DNA from: Oscillospiraceae bacterium | Lineage (GTDB): Bacteria; Bacillota; Clostridia; Oscillospirales; CAG-382 | DNA: 36,863 bases | NCBI GenBank assembly: GCA_015064955.1 | Contig: SVRD01000017.1 | Coordinates: 1-36,863, forward strand | Direction of reading: 5' to 3' | In this document: positions 25,139 through 31,932 of the stretch, one piece after another | Numbering within the stretch: the stretch's first letter is position 1 | How the letters are laid out: every line of letters begins with the position of its first letter | Translations under genes and position numbers: made by a program | The notes under the pieces: generated by a model | Database searches by the model: none | Told to the model about the DNA's origin: nothing | What the model saw: only the letters and a program-made list of their open reading frames with translations

Positions 25139-25679
25139 TGTTTTTTATCAAATCTTTTATCTTCTTTTTTATGTTGCTTTTGAAATTGAGTACGGCGTGC
25201 TGTGTAAGCCCAAGTATATCTGCCGTTTCTTTGTGTGTTTTCCCTTCGACGTAAATCATATGATAAATCTGAAGCTCTCTTTTTGTGAAGCTTCCCAAAA
25301 GCTTTTCCGGAACGTTATTGCAAAGCCACATATTATATATGGCCTCTTCCTCAATATCAATGCCGCTCGGAAGCCTATCTATCGTTTCGATTGGTACAGT
25401 CTTGTGCCGCTTGCTCTTCTTTACCGCCCCGCGCGCAACGTATCTTGCGGCTACGAATATCCAAGCCTTTGGGTTGCTGTGGTTCTTCAACACGTCGATT
25501 TTCTGGCAAATAAGCAAATACACGTCGTATATGGTATCTTCTGCAAGATACTCATAGTCTTTGCCGAGCACGTTGTATATTATGTTTTTGATAGCTTTTT
25601 TGTTGTCTTCGATCAATTTTTCGACAAAAACCGATTCGTCCGCAGTCAAAGGACGGTTGACCTTTTGCTTCGTATTCAC
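25128..25679 (-). CDS. ECF-type RNA polymerase sigma factor
   Basis: A 183-residue sigma-70 family protein with region 2 at about 20-95 (EDTIYDVYLLICQKIDVLKNHSNPKAWIFVAARYVARGAVKKSKR) and region 4 at about 125-178 (LLGSFTKRELQIYHMIYVEGKTHKETADILGLTQHAVLNFKSNIKKKI). Regions 1 and 3 are absent, as in ECF factors. It would direct core polymerase to a small regulon and be held inactive by the membrane protein encoded next. The GTG start follows AAGGAGG by five bases. A SigA promoter lies at 25759-25787 and a second, shared motif at 25825-25873 may be its own target. Group assignment within the ECF families is not attempted. Confidence 0.87.
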   Translation of the reverse strand: MNTKQKVNRPLTADESVFVEKLIEDNKKAIKNIIYNVLGKDYEYLAEDTIYDVYLLICQKIDVLKNHSNPKAWIFVAARYVARGAVKKSKRHKTVPIETIDRLPSGIDIEEEAIYNMWLCNNVPEKLLGSFTKRELQIYHMIYVEGKTHKETADILGLTQHAVLNFKSNIKKKIKDLIKNKKF

Positions 25680-25758
25680 TTTTGCCTCCTTATTACAAGT
25701 ATTTTCGACAGTTTGGACCGAAAAGCGTCGACTTTCGACGTCCGTGACCCTTTAAACG

Positions 25759-25809
25759 ATTATACCAACAAGAGAGTGCTTTTTCAATATACGAAAAACA
25801 ATCGTATAT
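25759..25809 (-). promoter_or_regulatory. SigA promoter with adjoining inverted repeat, sigma operon
   Basis: On the minus strand: TTGAAA (25782-25787), 17-base spacer, TATAAT (25759-25764). An 8-base inverted repeat, ATATACGA-N7-TCGTATAT (25787-25809), ends at the first base of the -35 box and could be an operator. The leader from here to the GTG is about 70 bases and contains a small palindrome (CGTCGA/TCGACG). Confidence 0.65.
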
Positions 25810-25824
25810 TTTGCCCCCTTTTGT

Positions 25825-25873
25825 ATTAATGTCACGAGAACCCAAAACACCAATAAATTTTTTTAAATTTTTT
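25825..25873 (-). promoter_or_regulatory. Putative ECF-type promoter motif, copy A (before the sigma gene)
   Basis: On the minus strand: A/T tract (25855-25873), ATTGGTGTTTTG (25843-25854), 9 bases, GACATTAAT (25825-25833). It matches copy B at 25091-25119 over both blocks and over the A/T tract. Upstream, 25874-26065 is AT-rich, with one short open frame (25693-25917, minus) that I do not accept as a gene. Confidence 0.5.
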
Positions 25874-26065
25874 CGAATAATGCCCAAAATACTGTTTATA
25901 AGGTTAGCTACGCTCACTTTTTGTGTTACCCATTCATAATATATATGTCGTAAACATCAAAAACGTCTATAAAAAAATCGAAAAAAGATAATTTTTTTCA
26001 CAAGTGCCGAAAAACGCGATTGCGTTCTTGCCGCCGAAGAATATAATTACATAGAAAACAATATA

Positions 26066-26262
26066 ACAAAACACCGCCAAGGAAGGGCGATGCGTCATAG
26101 TGAGAAAACTGCTTTGCACCTTAAAACCTGATGTTTTTGTTACAAGACAAAGAAAAAACTGCGATAATACGAGTGTATATCGCAGTTTTTTGATGTAGTA
26201 TTGTGCAAAAATGACGGTTTAAAGGTAATTTATCACTGTGACGCATCGCCCTTGGCGGTGTT
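26066..26262. repeat. MITE-like repeat, copy 2, lodged in a terminator stem
   Basis: The 167-base element (26085-26251) has near-perfect 19-base terminal repeats, GGGCGATGCGTCATAGTGA against GGGCGATGCGTCACAGTGA (one mismatch). Inside is a palindrome with arms ACTGCGATA/TATCGCAGT. It is flanked by AACACCGCCAAG (26070-26081) and CTTGGCGGTGTT (26251-26262), which would pair as the stem of an intrinsic terminator for the minus-strand gene ending at 26266. The element thus occupies the loop. No transposase is encoded, so it would be mobilised in trans. Copy 1 at the window start is inverted relative to this one. Confidence 0.75.
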
Positions 26263-26265
26263 CTT

Positions 26266-26604
26266 TTAGTTGTCCCACGATTTATAGCAGATATGTCTTG
26301 TTTTACAGCAGGGGCATCTGTAAATAAAGCCGAAGCCATCAACAGAAGAATGCGAAGCGGACAGCTGCATAACACGTTTTTTAACGTAGAATCGCTGTTC
26401 GCATTTAGGGCAGTATGCCCAAAATTCTTTTGGGCAGTTTACGTATATCAATATCCCTCCGACTATCAAAAACGGCACGGCAAACAAAGCGGCAAACCAC
26501 CACGGAACCTCATACCTCGTTCCGTCGGCAAAATGTATCTCGCACCCTGTGAAGCAAATGACTAAAGCCAACAGCAGCAAAATTGCGCAAATTCGTTTTA
26601 ACAT
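26266..26604 (-). CDS. Small zinc-ribbon membrane or lipoprotein
   Basis: A 112-residue protein. It begins with a lipoprotein-type signal, LLALVICFTGC (Cys21), followed by a short outer segment and a second hydrophobic stretch (about 36-54). The C-terminal domain has CPKC (about 66-69) and CPCC (about 97-100), a probable zinc ribbon. The predicted topology is odd, because a metal-binding ribbon would sit on the cytosolic side of the second helix. The start follows GGGGTGG. It is the last gene of a three-gene run behind a MerR regulator, and resembles its 79-residue neighbour in combining a membrane anchor with a zinc ribbon. Function unknown. Confidence 0.75.
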   Translation of the reverse strand: MLKRICAILLLLALVICFTGCEIHFADGTRYEVPWWFAALFAVPFLIVGGILIYVNCPKEFWAYCPKCEQRFYVKKRVMQLSASHSSVDGFGFIYRCPCCKTRHICYKSWDN

Positions 26605-26616
26605 AAAACCACCCCG

Positions 26617-26856
26617 CTATATTTGATCTTGATTGTTTGACAGACTGCAAATCGTAATTTTTTTACAATGAGGGCATTTTAACACCTCGGATTCGTTTGA
26701 CATATTCCCGAAGTAAGAGTTCTTACGTTTTGACGGTTTGAAACGAGTTTTGCAGTTAGGGCAAACGTATATGTTATCCTTTATGCTTCGCTTGGTACAT
26801 ATTGCAATAAATGCAAGGAAAACAATAACAGCCAAAGTGCCATATAAAAAAGACAT
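26617..26856 (-). CDS. Small membrane-anchored zinc-ribbon protein
   Basis: A 79-residue protein with one N-terminal membrane helix (about 4-21) and a C-terminal zinc ribbon, CPNC (32-35) and CPHC (61-64), separated by a basic linker. GTAGGAGGTTGAA before the ATG is a strong ribosome site. It lies 9 bases after the MerR gene and 11 bases before the 112-residue gene, so all three are very likely one transcript. Proteins of this size and layout may sense redox or metal state or bind a partner. I do not recognise a named family. Confidence 0.75.
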   Translation of the reverse strand: MSFLYGTLAVIVFLAFIAICTKRSIKDNIYVCPNCKTRFKPSKRKNSYFGNMSNESEVLKCPHCKKITICSLSNNQDQI

Positions 26857-26865
26857 TTCAACCTC

Positions 26866-27549
26866 CTACAACTCACAATAAGTAAGCCAAAATCCGTGAA
26901 TTTCGTTATCAAGCAGTACGGTTTTTATGCGTAACCCCAATTTTTCGTATTTAAGATAACTGTAAAAAACGTTCTTTTCGATTGTGTCCTGTATTACACC
27001 TTCCAACGACACAAATTTCCCCAAAGGTGCCAAGGTGTCGGCAACTATTCGTTCAAATGCTCTTAGCGGAGTATATGCCTGAAGCTTTTCCGAAAATCTT
27101 TCAAAAACCGATTTATAATCACCCGAAATAAAGCTTTCTGTAACGTATACAACTGTGTCGTTTTGAAGCATTGGGCTATCACCGTATGAATCGTTGCGGA
27201 ATATATCGCCGTCGTGCTCCAACGTACTCAAAGCCTCATCAAGCAGTTTTATCTCTTTTGATCTTGCGACCATCGCTGCCAATATTTTCGCTTTATGCTC
27301 AATTATCGCTTGCTTCAAATCGCTGTCGCCCGATTGTATCTGCTTTATCTTTGCGACATTCAATCCCAGTGCACGCAAAACAAGTATCTTTTTGATAAGC
27401 TCGATTTGTTCTACACTATATTTACGACGGTTCGAAAACTCTCTGGTGCTTGAAATCAGTCCCTTGTCCTCATAAAAACGGAGTGTTCGGGAGGTTATGC
27501 TCAGCATTTCGCATACTTCCGATATGTCAAACAGCATTTTTTCTTTCAT
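26866..27549 (-). CDS. MerR-family transcriptional regulator
   Basis: A 227-residue protein. The N-terminal MerR helix-turn-helix and wing are clear (about 6-75: FDISEVCEMLSITSRTLRFYEDKGLISSTREFSNRRKYSVEQIELIKKI), followed by the dimerising coil (to about 115). The C-terminal part, about 130-225, is a separate ligand-binding or effector domain of mixed structure, with no cysteine signature of metal sensors. MerR proteins activate by untwisting promoters with long spacers, and its own promoter (27575-27605) has a 19-base spacer with a dyad. The ATG follows GGGAGGGTGA. It probably controls itself and the two downstream zinc-ribbon genes. The inducer is unknown. Confidence 0.85.
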   Translation of the reverse strand: MKEKMLFDISEVCEMLSITSRTLRFYEDKGLISSTREFSNRRKYSVEQIELIKKILVLRALGLNVAKIKQIQSGDSDLKQAIIEHKAKILAAMVARSKEIKLLDEALSTLEHDGDIFRNDSYGDSPMLQNDTVVYVTESFISGDYKSVFERFSEKLQAYTPLRAFERIVADTLAPLGKFVSLEGVIQDTIEKNVFYSYLKYEKLGLRIKTVLLDNEIHGFWLTYCEL

Positions 27550-27574
27550 ATCTCACCCTCCCCTTTCCAAGCTT

Positions 27575-27605
27575 ATTATATCACTTGACGCAAGGTCAAT
27601 GTCAA
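27575..27605 (-). promoter_or_regulatory. MerR-type promoter (19-base spacer) with dyad
   Basis: On the minus strand: TTGACA (27600-27605), 19-base spacer, TATAAT (27575-27580). Inside the spacer are overlapping inverted repeats (TTGAC/GTCAA). The extended spacer and dyad between -35 and -10 are the hallmark of promoters activated by MerR proteins. Confidence 0.8.
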
Positions 27606-27655
27606 GGGGTAAAAAGAATTTTGATTCACTCTGTTCTGCTCATCAAAATACATTT

Positions 27656-27708
27656 AATCACCTTAATTATTCATAGTATTAAAATCACCTTAGTTATTCA
27701 TAGTATTA
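27656..27708. repeat. Two tandem 26-bp repeats
   Basis: Two copies (27656-27681 and 27683-27708) differ at one base and are separated by one A. They contain CACCTTA and ATTCATAGTATTA. They lie just after the symporter terminator in the minus direction and may be chance duplication or a binding-site pair. Confidence 0.65.
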
Positions 27709-27712
27709 AATC

Positions 27713-27747
27713 AAAAAGAGCCTTTGTCCTCAAAGGATAAAGGCTCT
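27713..27747 (-). terminator. Intrinsic terminator of the symporter gene
   Basis: Arms AGAGCCTTT (27717-27725) and AAAGGCTCT (27739-27747) with inner TCCT/AGGA pairing; on the minus strand the stem is followed by T5. Confidence 0.8.
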
Positions 27748-27795
27748 ATTCTATCAAAGCTTATCACTTTGAATATCGGGTACCAAAAGTGTCTT

Positions 27796-29352
27796 TTATT
27801 CTTCGTTGTAGCATTTGAAAAGTGCTTCAACACGTTCCGCCTCTGCCTTTTTATTCTTGGTAAACAGGCTTACCACCGGCACAACGATCATCGAGATCGC
27901 CATAGCCGCAACGCCCATTTCGGGAGATTTCGCAGCGGCAGCCGAGAAGCTGTCGGTAAGTGTAATGACAAGTGTTGCACCGCCAACGGTGAGAAGACCC
28001 GAAAGGATGCCTGCGTATGCACCGATTTTGGTGATCTTCTTTGAAAACAATCCCCAAATGTACGGGCCGATAAAGCAGCCGGAAACAAGACCCCAGGAGA
28101 ATGACATAAGGCTGACGATGATCGGAATGTTTTGAGTTGCGAAGATAAACGAGCAAGCGACAAATGCAAGGCAAAGAATTCTTGTTAAAAGCATTTGTGT
28201 TTCGGACTTGGTCTCTTTCTTTCTGACAGCGGGAATAAGGTCAACTGCAACCGCAGAAGCAGAGGTGAGAACAACAGCCTGCAAGGTCGACATCGAAGCG
28301 GAAAGAAGAAGTATCATTATAATTGCCAGCAAAATCAATCCGAGAACACCCTCGCCCAAAACACGATTAAGTAATTCGGGGATTACCGAGTCGATACCGC
28401 CGTCCGGCAATTGACCGCCGAGTACAAGACGCGACGTACTGCCGATAAGATACGCACCGCAACCGATTACGGTACAGAAGATCGTAGAGATGACCGTGCC
28501 GCGCTTAATAGCCGCGGTATCCTTGATAGCATAGAATTTGCCTATCATTTGAGGAAGTCCCCACGTACCAAAGCTTGTAAGCATAATATTGAAGCAAAGA
28601 AATCTGAACGAGGAGCCACCAAATATACCGGTTAACTGTTCGCCGGTGACGGGATTTGGATCATCCGGCAGAGATTGAAAGTTTCCGAGGTTTTCCATAA
28701 GACCCGATATTCCGCCTACGTTTTCGTGATTAAGTACCGCAAAAACAAGGCAGACCACACCGACAATCATAATAACACCCTGAACCAAGTCGGTATATGC
28801 GGTAGCCATATATCCGCCCGCAACAAGATAAATCGCGGTAAGAGAAGCGATTATAAGCATCCAGATCCAAGTGGGAACAGCAGGAAAAACAGAGCTGAAC
28901 AAAGCGCCGAGGCCTTTATAAACAGCCGCGGAATACGGTACAAGAAATACGAAAATTATAATCGACGCCAATACCTTCATACCCTTTGATCCATAGCGCT
29001 TTTCAAAATAATCCGGCATAGTTTTCGCATCAAGATGCTTTGTCATCTTTCTTGTACGGTTGGCAAGCAATAACCAAGAAAGCAAACAGCCGAGTACGGC
29101 ATTACCGATACCGATCCATATAGCTCCGATACCGATATTCCAACCGTGCTGACCTGCATATCCGACAAAGACTACCGCAGAGAAATAGGTGGTTCCGTAA
29201 GCAAAAGCGGTTGACCAAGCGCCGATCTTTCTTCCGCCGATCAGAAATCCGTCGAGCGTTTTTGATTTTCCATAACTAACACATCCGATAGCCGCCATTA
29301 CAACAGCATATATGCACAGTGCAATGACGGTATAAAGCTGTGCGTTTGTCAT
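27796..29352 (-). CDS. Sodium:solute symporter (SSS family)
   Basis: A 518-residue polytopic protein with 13 or so membrane helices and the SSS pattern: GGRKIGAWSTAFAYGTTYFSAVVFVGYAG near residue 40-65, GGYMATAYTDLVQGVIM near 180-200 (the sodium-solute signature region) and a long C-terminal half. Family members import proline, pantothenate, acetate, other monocarboxylates or sugars with sodium. The substrate cannot be read directly. Its place beside a LysR gene and an acyl-CoA synthetase module makes a carboxylate likely. Start at ATG 29352 follows AAGGAGG. The promoter at 29419-29447 carries an upstream LysR-type box. Confidence 0.88.
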   Translation of the reverse strand: MTNAQLYTVIALCIYAVVMAAIGCVSYGKSKTLDGFLIGGRKIGAWSTAFAYGTTYFSAVVFVGYAGQHGWNIGIGAIWIGIGNAVLGCLLSWLLLANRTRKMTKHLDAKTMPDYFEKRYGSKGMKVLASIIIFVFLVPYSAAVYKGLGALFSSVFPAVPTWIWMLIIASLTAIYLVAGGYMATAYTDLVQGVIMIVGVVCLVFAVLNHENVGGISGLMENLGNFQSLPDDPNPVTGEQLTGIFGGSSFRFLCFNIMLTSFGTWGLPQMIGKFYAIKDTAAIKRGTVISTIFCTVIGCGAYLIGSTSRLVLGGQLPDGGIDSVIPELLNRVLGEGVLGLILLAIIMILLLSASMSTLQAVVLTSASAVAVDLIPAVRKKETKSETQMLLTRILCLAFVACSFIFATQNIPIIVSLMSFSWGLVSGCFIGPYIWGLFSKKITKIGAYAGILSGLLTVGGATLVITLTDSFSAAAAKSPEMGVAAMAISMIVVPVVSLFTKNKKAEAERVEALFKCYNEE

Positions 29353-29418
29353 TTGGAATCCCTCCTTATTTAAAACCAAAACAAATTAATCATCAGGACT
29401 TGATTTTATCTGTCGATG

Positions 29419-29447
29419 ATTATATAATAAGATTCGACATTAGTCAA
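29419..29447 (-). promoter_or_regulatory. SigA promoter for the symporter
   Basis: On the minus strand: TTGACT (29442-29447), 17-base spacer, TATAAT (29419-29424). The predicted start is near 29412. Confidence 0.75.
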
Positions 29448-29468
29448 ACAAATGATTTTGATAGAGGC

Positions 29469-29485
29469 TATCGATATTTTCGATA
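29469..29485. promoter_or_regulatory. LysR-type operator
   Basis: TATCGATATTTTCGATA is a dyad (TATCGA-N5-TCGATA) and fits the T-N11-A LysR pattern. Its centre (29477) lies about 65 bases upstream of the predicted symporter start, the usual site for a LysR recognition element, and 12 bases before the LysR start codon, which suits autorepression. Confidence 0.65.
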
Positions 29486-29497
29486 CTAAGAAAGCTT

Positions 29498-30388
29498 ATG
29501 GAATTAAGAAATTTAATCACGTTTACACACGTTGCAGAGCTGGGCAGTTTTACAAAAGCCGCCGAGCTGCTCGGTTATTCGCAATCGACCGTATCCTTTC
29601 AGATAAAGCAGCTTGAAGACGAGCTCGGCTGTCTTTTATTTGAAAGAATCAACCACACGACCACACTAACCGAGCGCGGTCGCGAATTGGTTTCCTATGC
29701 TCACCAGATCCGCGCGCTTACAAACGAATTCAAGGATAATCTTGCAAAAGACGACGAGCTTACCGGTCACATAAATGTTGTGGCTCCCGATTCGGTATGC
29801 GATGAAATGATAAACAGCCATTATATCGACTTCCACGATAATTATCCTTCTATATCCATAAAATTCACCACTGCTGACACTACGGTCATGTTCGATATGC
29901 TCGACCACAACGAAGCAGATATTATTATCACTCTCGATAATCATTCTTATAACAAGGATTATATCATCGCAAAGGAGCAGCGGCTTTCCATGCACTTTGT
30001 TGCAAGAGCCGATTCGAAATTTGCGGGAATCAAAAATCTCTCTATCAGGGACATAATCAACGAGCCCTTTATTTTGACCGAATACGGTCAAGGATACAGA
30101 CGTGTTTTCGACAAAGAGCTTGCCAAGCGTTCTTTGGAAATCACCCCTGTTCTTGAAATCGGAAGAACAGATATTATTACGTCCGTCGTGGCAGAGAGCA
30201 ATATGCTTTCCTACCTCCCCGATTTTGTAACAAACGATCTGATCGAATCGGGAAAGCTTTGTTACCTTGACGTTAAAGATATGGATATCGAGATATGGAA
30301 GCAGCTCATATACCATAAAAACAAATGGATATCTAAAAGCCTCAAGGTATTTATTGACTATGTAAAGGAAAAAGAATTTTCGGATTAA
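29498..30388 (+). CDS. LysR-family transcriptional regulator
   Basis: A 296-residue protein with the N-terminal winged helix-turn-helix of the family (2-62: LRNLITFTHVAELGSFTKAAELLGYSQSTVSFQIKQLEDELGCLLFER) and a periplasmic-binding-fold effector domain (about 90-290). LysR proteins usually activate a divergent gene upon binding a small metabolite, so the symporter is the predicted target and a transported carboxylate the likely ligand. The start ATG has only a weak ribosome site (AAGAAAG), in keeping with low regulator expression. A palindrome 12-28 bases upstream is the likely operator. It converges with the ACT-MBL gene and is separated from it by a bidirectional terminator. Confidence 0.9.
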   Translation: MELRNLITFTHVAELGSFTKAAELLGYSQSTVSFQIKQLEDELGCLLFERINHTTTLTERGRELVSYAHQIRALTNEFKDNLAKDDELTGHINVVAPDSVCDEMINSHYIDFHDNYPSISIKFTTADTTVMFDMLDHNEADIIITLDNHSYNKDYIIAKEQRLSMHFVARADSKFAGIKNLSIRDIINEPFILTEYGQGYRRVFDKELAKRSLEITPVLEIGRTDIITSVVAESNMLSYLPDFVTNDLIESGKLCYLDVKDMDIEIWKQLIYHKNKWISKSLKVFIDYVKEKEFSD

Positions 30389-30394
30389 AAAACG

Positions 30395-30432
30395 GGCGGT
30401 CATAACTTATGCGCAGTTATGACCGCCTTTTA
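30395..30432. terminator. Bidirectional intrinsic terminator
   Basis: Arms GGCGGTCATAACT (30395-30407) and AGTTATGACCGCC (30415-30427) with a 7-base loop, followed by TTTTA on the plus strand and CGTTTTTT on the minus strand. Confidence 0.9.
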
Positions 30433-31869
30433 CTATGCATTTACAAAATAATCCTTTTTAAACCCATGTGCACCGAAGATTTGCCAATTCCCCACGCCAA
30501 GTCTTTGCATGATCGCTTTTCGTTCCTGCAAACATAGCTTCGGATCTGTATCAACCGAGGTCATAAGTATCGGTGCATACCGATTATACTCTGCCTGTTC
30601 TGCGGTCAAATTATGAGTATTGATATAAATATCTCCGGTGATTGCAATATGCTTTGAGTAATCTATCAGTACGATCTCTCCCGGCAGATGTCCGCCCTTG
30701 CCTTCATATACCTCAAAATGCAATTCCCCGAAATCGAAAAAGCCGATTTGTGTAAGCGGTTCGGTCAGATCTTGAATATCATTCCAAGGCACAGTTATCT
30801 TGTCCGGATTTACCGCTTGATACGACGTGAGAATTTTACAGATATTGATATAAGGTTTATGGATCGGATTGGATTCTCTGTAACCGTTTTTGCCGTTGTA
30901 TTCATTTGAAAGACAATTTGCCGTTTTGTGACTTGCGATTATCTTATCAAACAACGGGAGCAATCCGCAATGATCGACGTCCGCGTGAGTTACAAGAATC
31001 TGTTTTTCCATAGAGTCATACTCGGGAAGTATTTTTTCGATGATTCCGAGCATCTCCTCCTTGTAGCAAGCGTAACCGCTATCAACAAATAAAACGACTC
31101 CGTTGCTTTTAATTATTATTGTATTGCTTCCGCAGGGCGGCTCTACAAGAATGATTTCGGTATTATCGGTTATCTTATGTGTGCTTATTCGCGGATTGAA
31201 GCTTTTTCCCTTTGACTTTCCGAGCAATTCCGAAAATTTACTGATGCTGTCGAAGGTTCTGTACGGAGAAAGCCCCTGCTCGTCGAGCGTTTGCATCGCA
31301 AGATTCACGTGTACCAGCAATTCTCGGCAAACCTCCTCCGAAAGCCCCATTGTTCGAGACAATCCCATAACATAGGTATTATAAAAAATGCTGTTATCGT
31401 AAACCTTCTCGGAGCTGTTGTAATCGATAACCCTAACTCTGCAGAATTGCTCCGCTTCCTTCAGAAATTCCGTGATTTTCTCATGGTCATCAACGTACAA
31501 GCCCATTTTAAAGAATTGATAATCGGTTCCGTTTTCCTGAGAACTGATATAAGAAATATTGAAATTGAATTCGTTTATAAGCGTAAGTATATCTGTAACA
31601 CTTCCGGGAACGTCCCGAAGACAAAATTCGATTAGAACTATGCTCGTTTTATTTGCGTTGCTTTGCAAATATCCGATTTTCCCAAGCTCCGCATCCGCCT
31701 TTTTCAGCTGTTCCTCCGTTCCCTCGGCGTCAATAAACAAGGTGTGCGAATCCACCGCCTTGTTATAGCTGACACGGGTGATATTGATTCCCAAAGCAGA
31801 AAAGCATCTACTCGCCTTCAAAAATGCGCCTATCCGGTTTGGCATAGACGTTACGTATGTTTTTTTCAA
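30433..31869 (-). CDS. ACT-ACT-metallo-beta-lactamase fusion protein
   Basis: A 478-residue protein. Two ACT-type domains occupy about 2-70 (TYVTSMPNRIGAFLKASRCFSALGINITRVSYN) and 75-150 (FCLRDVPGSVTDILTLINEFNFNISYISS). A linker of about 70 residues follows, then a metallo-beta-lactamase domain (about 235-475) with HADVDH (295-300), the first metal motif, and a second metal site region (GGHLPGEIVLIDYSKHIAITGDIYINTH). ACT domains bind amino acids, so the hydrolase is probably controlled by one. It starts at TTG 31869, with GAGGTGA upstream at good distance; ATG at residue 9 is an alternative. It follows the acyl-CoA synthetase gene by 63 bases, with a hairpin between them, and shares its T-box-controlled transcript. 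The substrate may be a thioester or other acyl derivative. Confidence 0.8.
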   Translation of the reverse strand: MKKTYVTSMPNRIGAFLKASRCFSALGINITRVSYNKAVDSHTLFIDAEGTEEQLKKADAELGKIGYLQSNANKTSIVLIEFCLRDVPGSVTDILTLINEFNFNISYISSQENGTDYQFFKMGLYVDDHEKITEFLKEAEQFCRVRVIDYNSSEKVYDNSIFYNTYVMGLSRTMGLSEEVCRELLVHVNLAMQTLDEQGLSPYRTFDSISKFSELLGKSKGKSFNPRISTHKITDNTEIILVEPPCGSNTIIIKSNGVVLFVDSGYACYKEEMLGIIEKILPEYDSMEKQILVTHADVDHCGLLPLFDKIIASHKTANCLSNEYNGKNGYRESNPIHKPYINICKILTSYQAVNPDKITVPWNDIQDLTEPLTQIGFFDFGELHFEVYEGKGGHLPGEIVLIDYSKHIAITGDIYINTHNLTAEQAEYNRYAPILMTSVDTDPKLCLQERKAIMQRLGVGNWQIFGAHGFKKDYFVNA

Positions 31870-31892
31870 TCCCGTTCACCTCGCTTTAAATT

Positions 31893-31923
31893 ATAGCCGC
31901 AGAGAGATTCCCCCTGCGGCTAT
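31893..31923 (-). other. Intercistronic hairpin
   Basis: Arms ATAGCCGCAG and CTGCGGCTAT with an 11-base loop lie between the synthetase and ACT-MBL genes. Only a weak T-tract follows, so it may stabilise or attenuate the mRNA rather than end it completely. Confidence 0.55.
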
Positions 31924-31932
31924 GGTTTTCTA

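Noticed and set aside
25693-25917. A 74-codon minus-strand frame before the sigma gene
   Set aside because: It spans the promoter, the inverted repeat and the A/T tract, and has no ribosome site.
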